A DNA stretch of 7,118 nt from positions 1 to 7,118 of the forward strand of contig JAHIOY010000014.1 of the NCBI GenBank assembly GCA_018894495.1, written 5' to 3'. Of this stretch, positions 5,897-7,118 are shown one piece after another; the first letter of the stretch is position 1; the number at the start of each line of letters is the position of its first letter. The notes under the pieces were generated by a model. The model had not been told where the DNA came from and searched no databases. It saw nothing but the letters and a program-made list of their open reading frames with translations. Origin of the DNA: Patescibacteria group bacterium. GTDB taxonomy: Bacteria; Patescibacteriota; Minisyncoccia; Minisyncoccales; JAHIOY01. A program made the position numbers and the translations under genes.

Positions 5897-6181
5897 TTAT
5901 CTTAACAAATGTTTTCTTTTTTCGTAATCTTCTTTTCCTTTCTTCAAAAATATATCTACAATTTCAATTCGTTTCTCCTTTGAAAATAAAGCAAATAAAA
6001 TTCGCCAGCGTCCGAGACGAAGGCGATAACCAAATTTAGTTCCCTCAACTTTTCTAACCTGATGATGTAAAAATGAGTTTTCTGAAATGACTTTTATCTC
6101 ATTAAAAATCTTTTGCTTTAATTCTTGAGGTAATTCAGCTAATTCTTTGTCAGAGCGAGAAGTAAAATAAACTCGGAACAT
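5897..6181 (-). CDS. RelE/ParE-family toxin
   Basis: A 94-residue protein of the RelE/ParE superfamily. RelE members cleave mRNA in the ribosomal A site and ParE members poison gyrase; this sequence alone does not settle which. The family pattern is clear: RVYFTSRSDKELAELPQELKQKI (3-25, beta strand plus helical hairpin), KVEGTKFGYRLRLGRWRILF (44-63, the K..G..YRLR.G.YR core) and IEIVDIFLKKGKEDYEKR (72-89). Basic residues R53, R55 and R58-R60 plus Y86 could support RNase activity. It starts one base after the antitoxin stop, the normal order for Phd/YefM or RelB pairs. No Shine-Dalgarno is seen, so translation is probably coupled to the antitoxin. A short GTTAAG/CTTAAC hairpin overlaps its stop but has no T-run. 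Confidence 0.88.
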   Translation of the reverse strand: MFRVYFTSRSDKELAELPQELKQKIFNEIKVISENSFLHHQVRKVEGTKFGYRLRLGRWRILFALFSKEKRIEIVDIFLKKGKEDYEKRKHLLR

Positions 6182-6182
6182 T

Positions 6183-6383
6183 TTATTTCAATTTATATTT
6201 TTTCTTGAGCTCTTTCAGACTGATAAGTCTTTCCCCTCGGCTTTCTTCAAAGGCCTTATTAAATCTTACTGCATCTTCTAAATCTTCAATGGTTTCTTCA
6301 ATCTCTTTCCATTTTCTCAAGGGCAAAATTACTACTGGTTCTCTGCCAATCTTTATTGAATTTTTCTCAATAACTTTTACCAT
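6183..6383 (-). CDS. Phd/YefM-like antitoxin
   Basis: A 66-residue protein immediately upstream of the RelE/ParE toxin, presumed to neutralise it by binding and to repress the operon. The core GREPVVILPLRKWKEIEETIEDLEDAV (13-39) resembles Phd/YefM antitoxins, where a PxVVLPLxxY strand precedes an acidic helix; the C-terminal ERLISLKELKKKYK (51-64) would form the toxin-binding tail. It is shorter than typical (about 80 residues), and the N-terminal part that forms the DNA-binding fold is reduced, so autoregulation is uncertain despite the promoter-overlapping inverted repeat. The start at ATG 6383 lies about 2 nt after the predicted transcription start, implying a leaderless or nearly leaderless message. 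The pairing with the toxin is the strongest support for the call. Confidence 0.83.
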   Translation of the reverse strand: MVKVIEKNSIKIGREPVVILPLRKWKEIEETIEDLEDAVRFNKAFEESRGERLISLKELKKKYKLK

Positions 6384-6415
6384 ACAATTTTAGTTTAATT
6401 TACTTTTAAAATTGT
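6384..6415. promoter_or_regulatory. Candidate operator: 9-bp perfect inverted repeat at the toxin-antitoxin promoter
   Basis: ACAATTTTA (6384-6392) and TAAAATTGT (6407-6415) are perfect inverted copies separated by 14 bp, with centres 23 bp apart, about two helical turns. One arm reaches the -35 box and the other touches the -10 box and ends next to the antitoxin ATG. This is the expected position for an autoregulatory operator of a toxin-antitoxin operon; binding by the antitoxin is inferred. Confidence 0.6.
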
Positions 6416-6420
6416 GTCAA
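6392..6420 (-). promoter_or_regulatory. Sigma70-like promoter of the toxin-antitoxin operon
   Basis: A perfect -35 TTGACA (6420-6415), a 17-bp spacer and a weaker -10 TAAACT (6397-6392, 4 of 6 consensus). The predicted start near 6385 leaves almost no leader before ATG 6383. Because no terminator follows the toxin gene, transcription may continue into the protease and later genes. Confidence 0.6.
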
Positions 6421-6421
6421 A

Positions 6422-6452
6422 TAATAAACGATAAACGAGAACACTTCTCGTT
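6422..6452 (-). terminator. Terminator-like hairpin at the end of the glycyl-tRNA synthetase gene
   Basis: AACGAGAA (6434-6441) and TTCTCGTT (6445-6452) form a perfect 8-bp stem with a 3-nt loop. The stem overlaps the first two bases of the gene's stop codon complement and is followed in transcription direction by TATCGTTTATTATT, a discontinuous T-rich tail. The tail contains a tandem duplication of ATAAACG on the plus strand (6424-6430, 6431-6437). It separates the synthetase from the toxin-antitoxin promoter. Confidence 0.55.
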
Positions 6453-7118
6453 AGTTTTCTAATTTTTCTTTTAAAACATCAACTAAATCCTTAATTTTTG
6501 TTCTTTCTTGTTTCATTGTGTCGCGGTCGCGCAGGGTTAAGTCATCTTTTTCTAATGTTTCAAAGTCAATTGTCAGGGCAAAAGGAACGCCAACCTCATC
6601 GAGACGGCGATACCTTCTGCCAATTGAGCCTAATTCATCGTATTGGCAGGCAAAATAGGGCTTTAACATTTGGTAAACTTCTTTGGCTTTTTTGACTAAT
6701 TCCGGCTTGTTTCTGATTAAGGGCAAAACCGCCACTTTGAGCGGCGCGATTTTTTTGTTCAACTTTAACAAAACTTCAATTTCTTTTACCGCTTTGGTTG
6801 TTTTTGTTCTGCCTCCTTTAATTTCCTGATACCCATCGCATAAAATTGCCAAAACCGCCCTTTCTATTCCCATTGTTGGCTCAATGACATAAGGGAAATA
6901 TTTCTTTTTTTTCTCATCGTCAAAGTACATCAGGTCTTGACCTGAAAATTTACTATGCTGGTTTAGGTCAAAATCGGTTCTGTTAGCCACCCCGGCTAAT
7001 TCTGACCAGCCAAAGGGAAAATTATATTCAATATCAACCGTTCTTTTGGAATAATGAGCCAATGATTCTTTTGGGTGTTCGTATCTTCTGATATTTTCTT
7101 TTTTTAAACCCAAGTCCA
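6451..7118 (-). CDS. glyS: Glycyl-tRNA synthetase, single-chain type (C-terminal part; start outside window)
   Basis: Charges tRNA-Gly with glycine (class II synthetase). About 222 C-terminal residues are visible; the frame is open at the window edge, and the TTG at 7113 is an internal leucine, not a start. HYSKRTVDIEYNFPFGWSELAGVANRTDFDLNQHS (about 7050-6945) and the class II motif 3 EPTMGIERAV (6882 region) belong to the archaeal/eukaryotic-like alpha2 GlyRS, not the bacterial alpha2beta2 form. The anticodon-binding domain follows: LKVAVLPLI, then GSIGRRYRRLDEVGVPFALTIDFETL and DLTLRDRDTMKQERTKI, ending in LKEKLEN. All visible family blocks are intact. A terminator-like hairpin overlaps its stop codon, and it appears to be transcriptionally separate from the downstream toxin-antitoxin pair. 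Confidence 0.96.
   Translation of the reverse strand, partial: DLGLKKENIRRYEHPKESLAHYSKRTVDIEYNFPFGWSELAGVANRTDFDLNQHSKFSGQDLMYFDDEKKKKYFPYVIEPTMGIERAVLAILCDGYQEIKGGRTKTTKAVKEIEVLLKLNKKIAPLKVAVLPLIRNKPELVKKAKEVYQMLKPYFACQYDELGSIGRRYRRLDEVGVPFALTIDFETLEKDDLTLRDRDTMKQERTKIKDLVDVLKEKLEN

Noticed and set aside
5891..5906. GTTAAG/CTTAAC hairpin overlapping the toxin stop codon as a terminator
   Set aside because: Only a 6-bp AT-rich stem, and the downstream sequence is TGAAATAG with no T-run; likely chance.
1..7118. UGA recoding as in Gracilibacteria/SR1
   Set aside because: No TGA is used as a stop among eight visible stops (six TAA, two TAG), but none is found in frame inside the genes either, so there is no support for reassignment in this small sample.

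Overview
The window is an AT-rich stretch in which every convincing gene lies on the minus strand, so transcription runs from position 7118 towards position 1. The gene set is housekeeping enzymes, small membrane proteins and one toxin-antitoxin pair, packed with overlaps or gaps of roughly 0 to 80 bases. Several features suggest a Patescibacteria/CPR genome, probably Parcubacteria-like: a trimmed RsmI, a divergent methionyl-tRNA synthetase, few Shine-Dalgarno sites, and short repeats that run into conserved genes. This assignment is inferred from overall style, without a database search.

Layout in transcription order: the 3' part of a single-chain glycyl-tRNA synthetase gene (7118-6451) ends in a terminator-like hairpin. 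A Phd/YefM-like antitoxin (6383-6183) and RelE/ParE-like toxin (6181-5897) follow, with their own promoter and a perfect 9-bp inverted repeat flanking the -10/-35 region. Next come an M16 zinc protease (5871-4600), an AI-2E/PerM-type membrane protein (4571-3552), RsmI (3552-2881, start overlapping the perM-like stop by one base), an unrecognised 162-residue membrane protein (2862-2374), MetG (2331-892) and a TatD-family metal hydrolase (814-1, cut by the window edge). The order rsmI, metG, tatD recalls the Bacillus subtilis yabC-metS-yabD region, with a membrane gene in place of abrB.

Functionally the window is dominated by translation: two aminoacyl-tRNA synthetases, one 16S rRNA methyltransferase and one translation-targeting toxin. 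Membrane transport, proteolysis and a DNase-like hydrolase make up the rest. No stretch over 300 bases lacks a gene.

The most unusual signal is the density of short palindromes and micro-repeats. Perfect or near-perfect hairpins with 3-4 nt loops lie between genes (2345-2372, 847-873, 6434-6452). Others lie in frame inside tatD (24-49, 261-314, 322-344), rsmI (3236-3256) and metG (1235-1260). Two 21-nt-period repeats encode heptapeptide repeats in metG and rsmI, and ATTCGTA/ATTAGTAT micro-repeats run through the stop of the protease gene. Several sit where the protein is longer than, or unlike, its family. This pattern resembles in-frame palindromic elements such as those known in Rickettsia.
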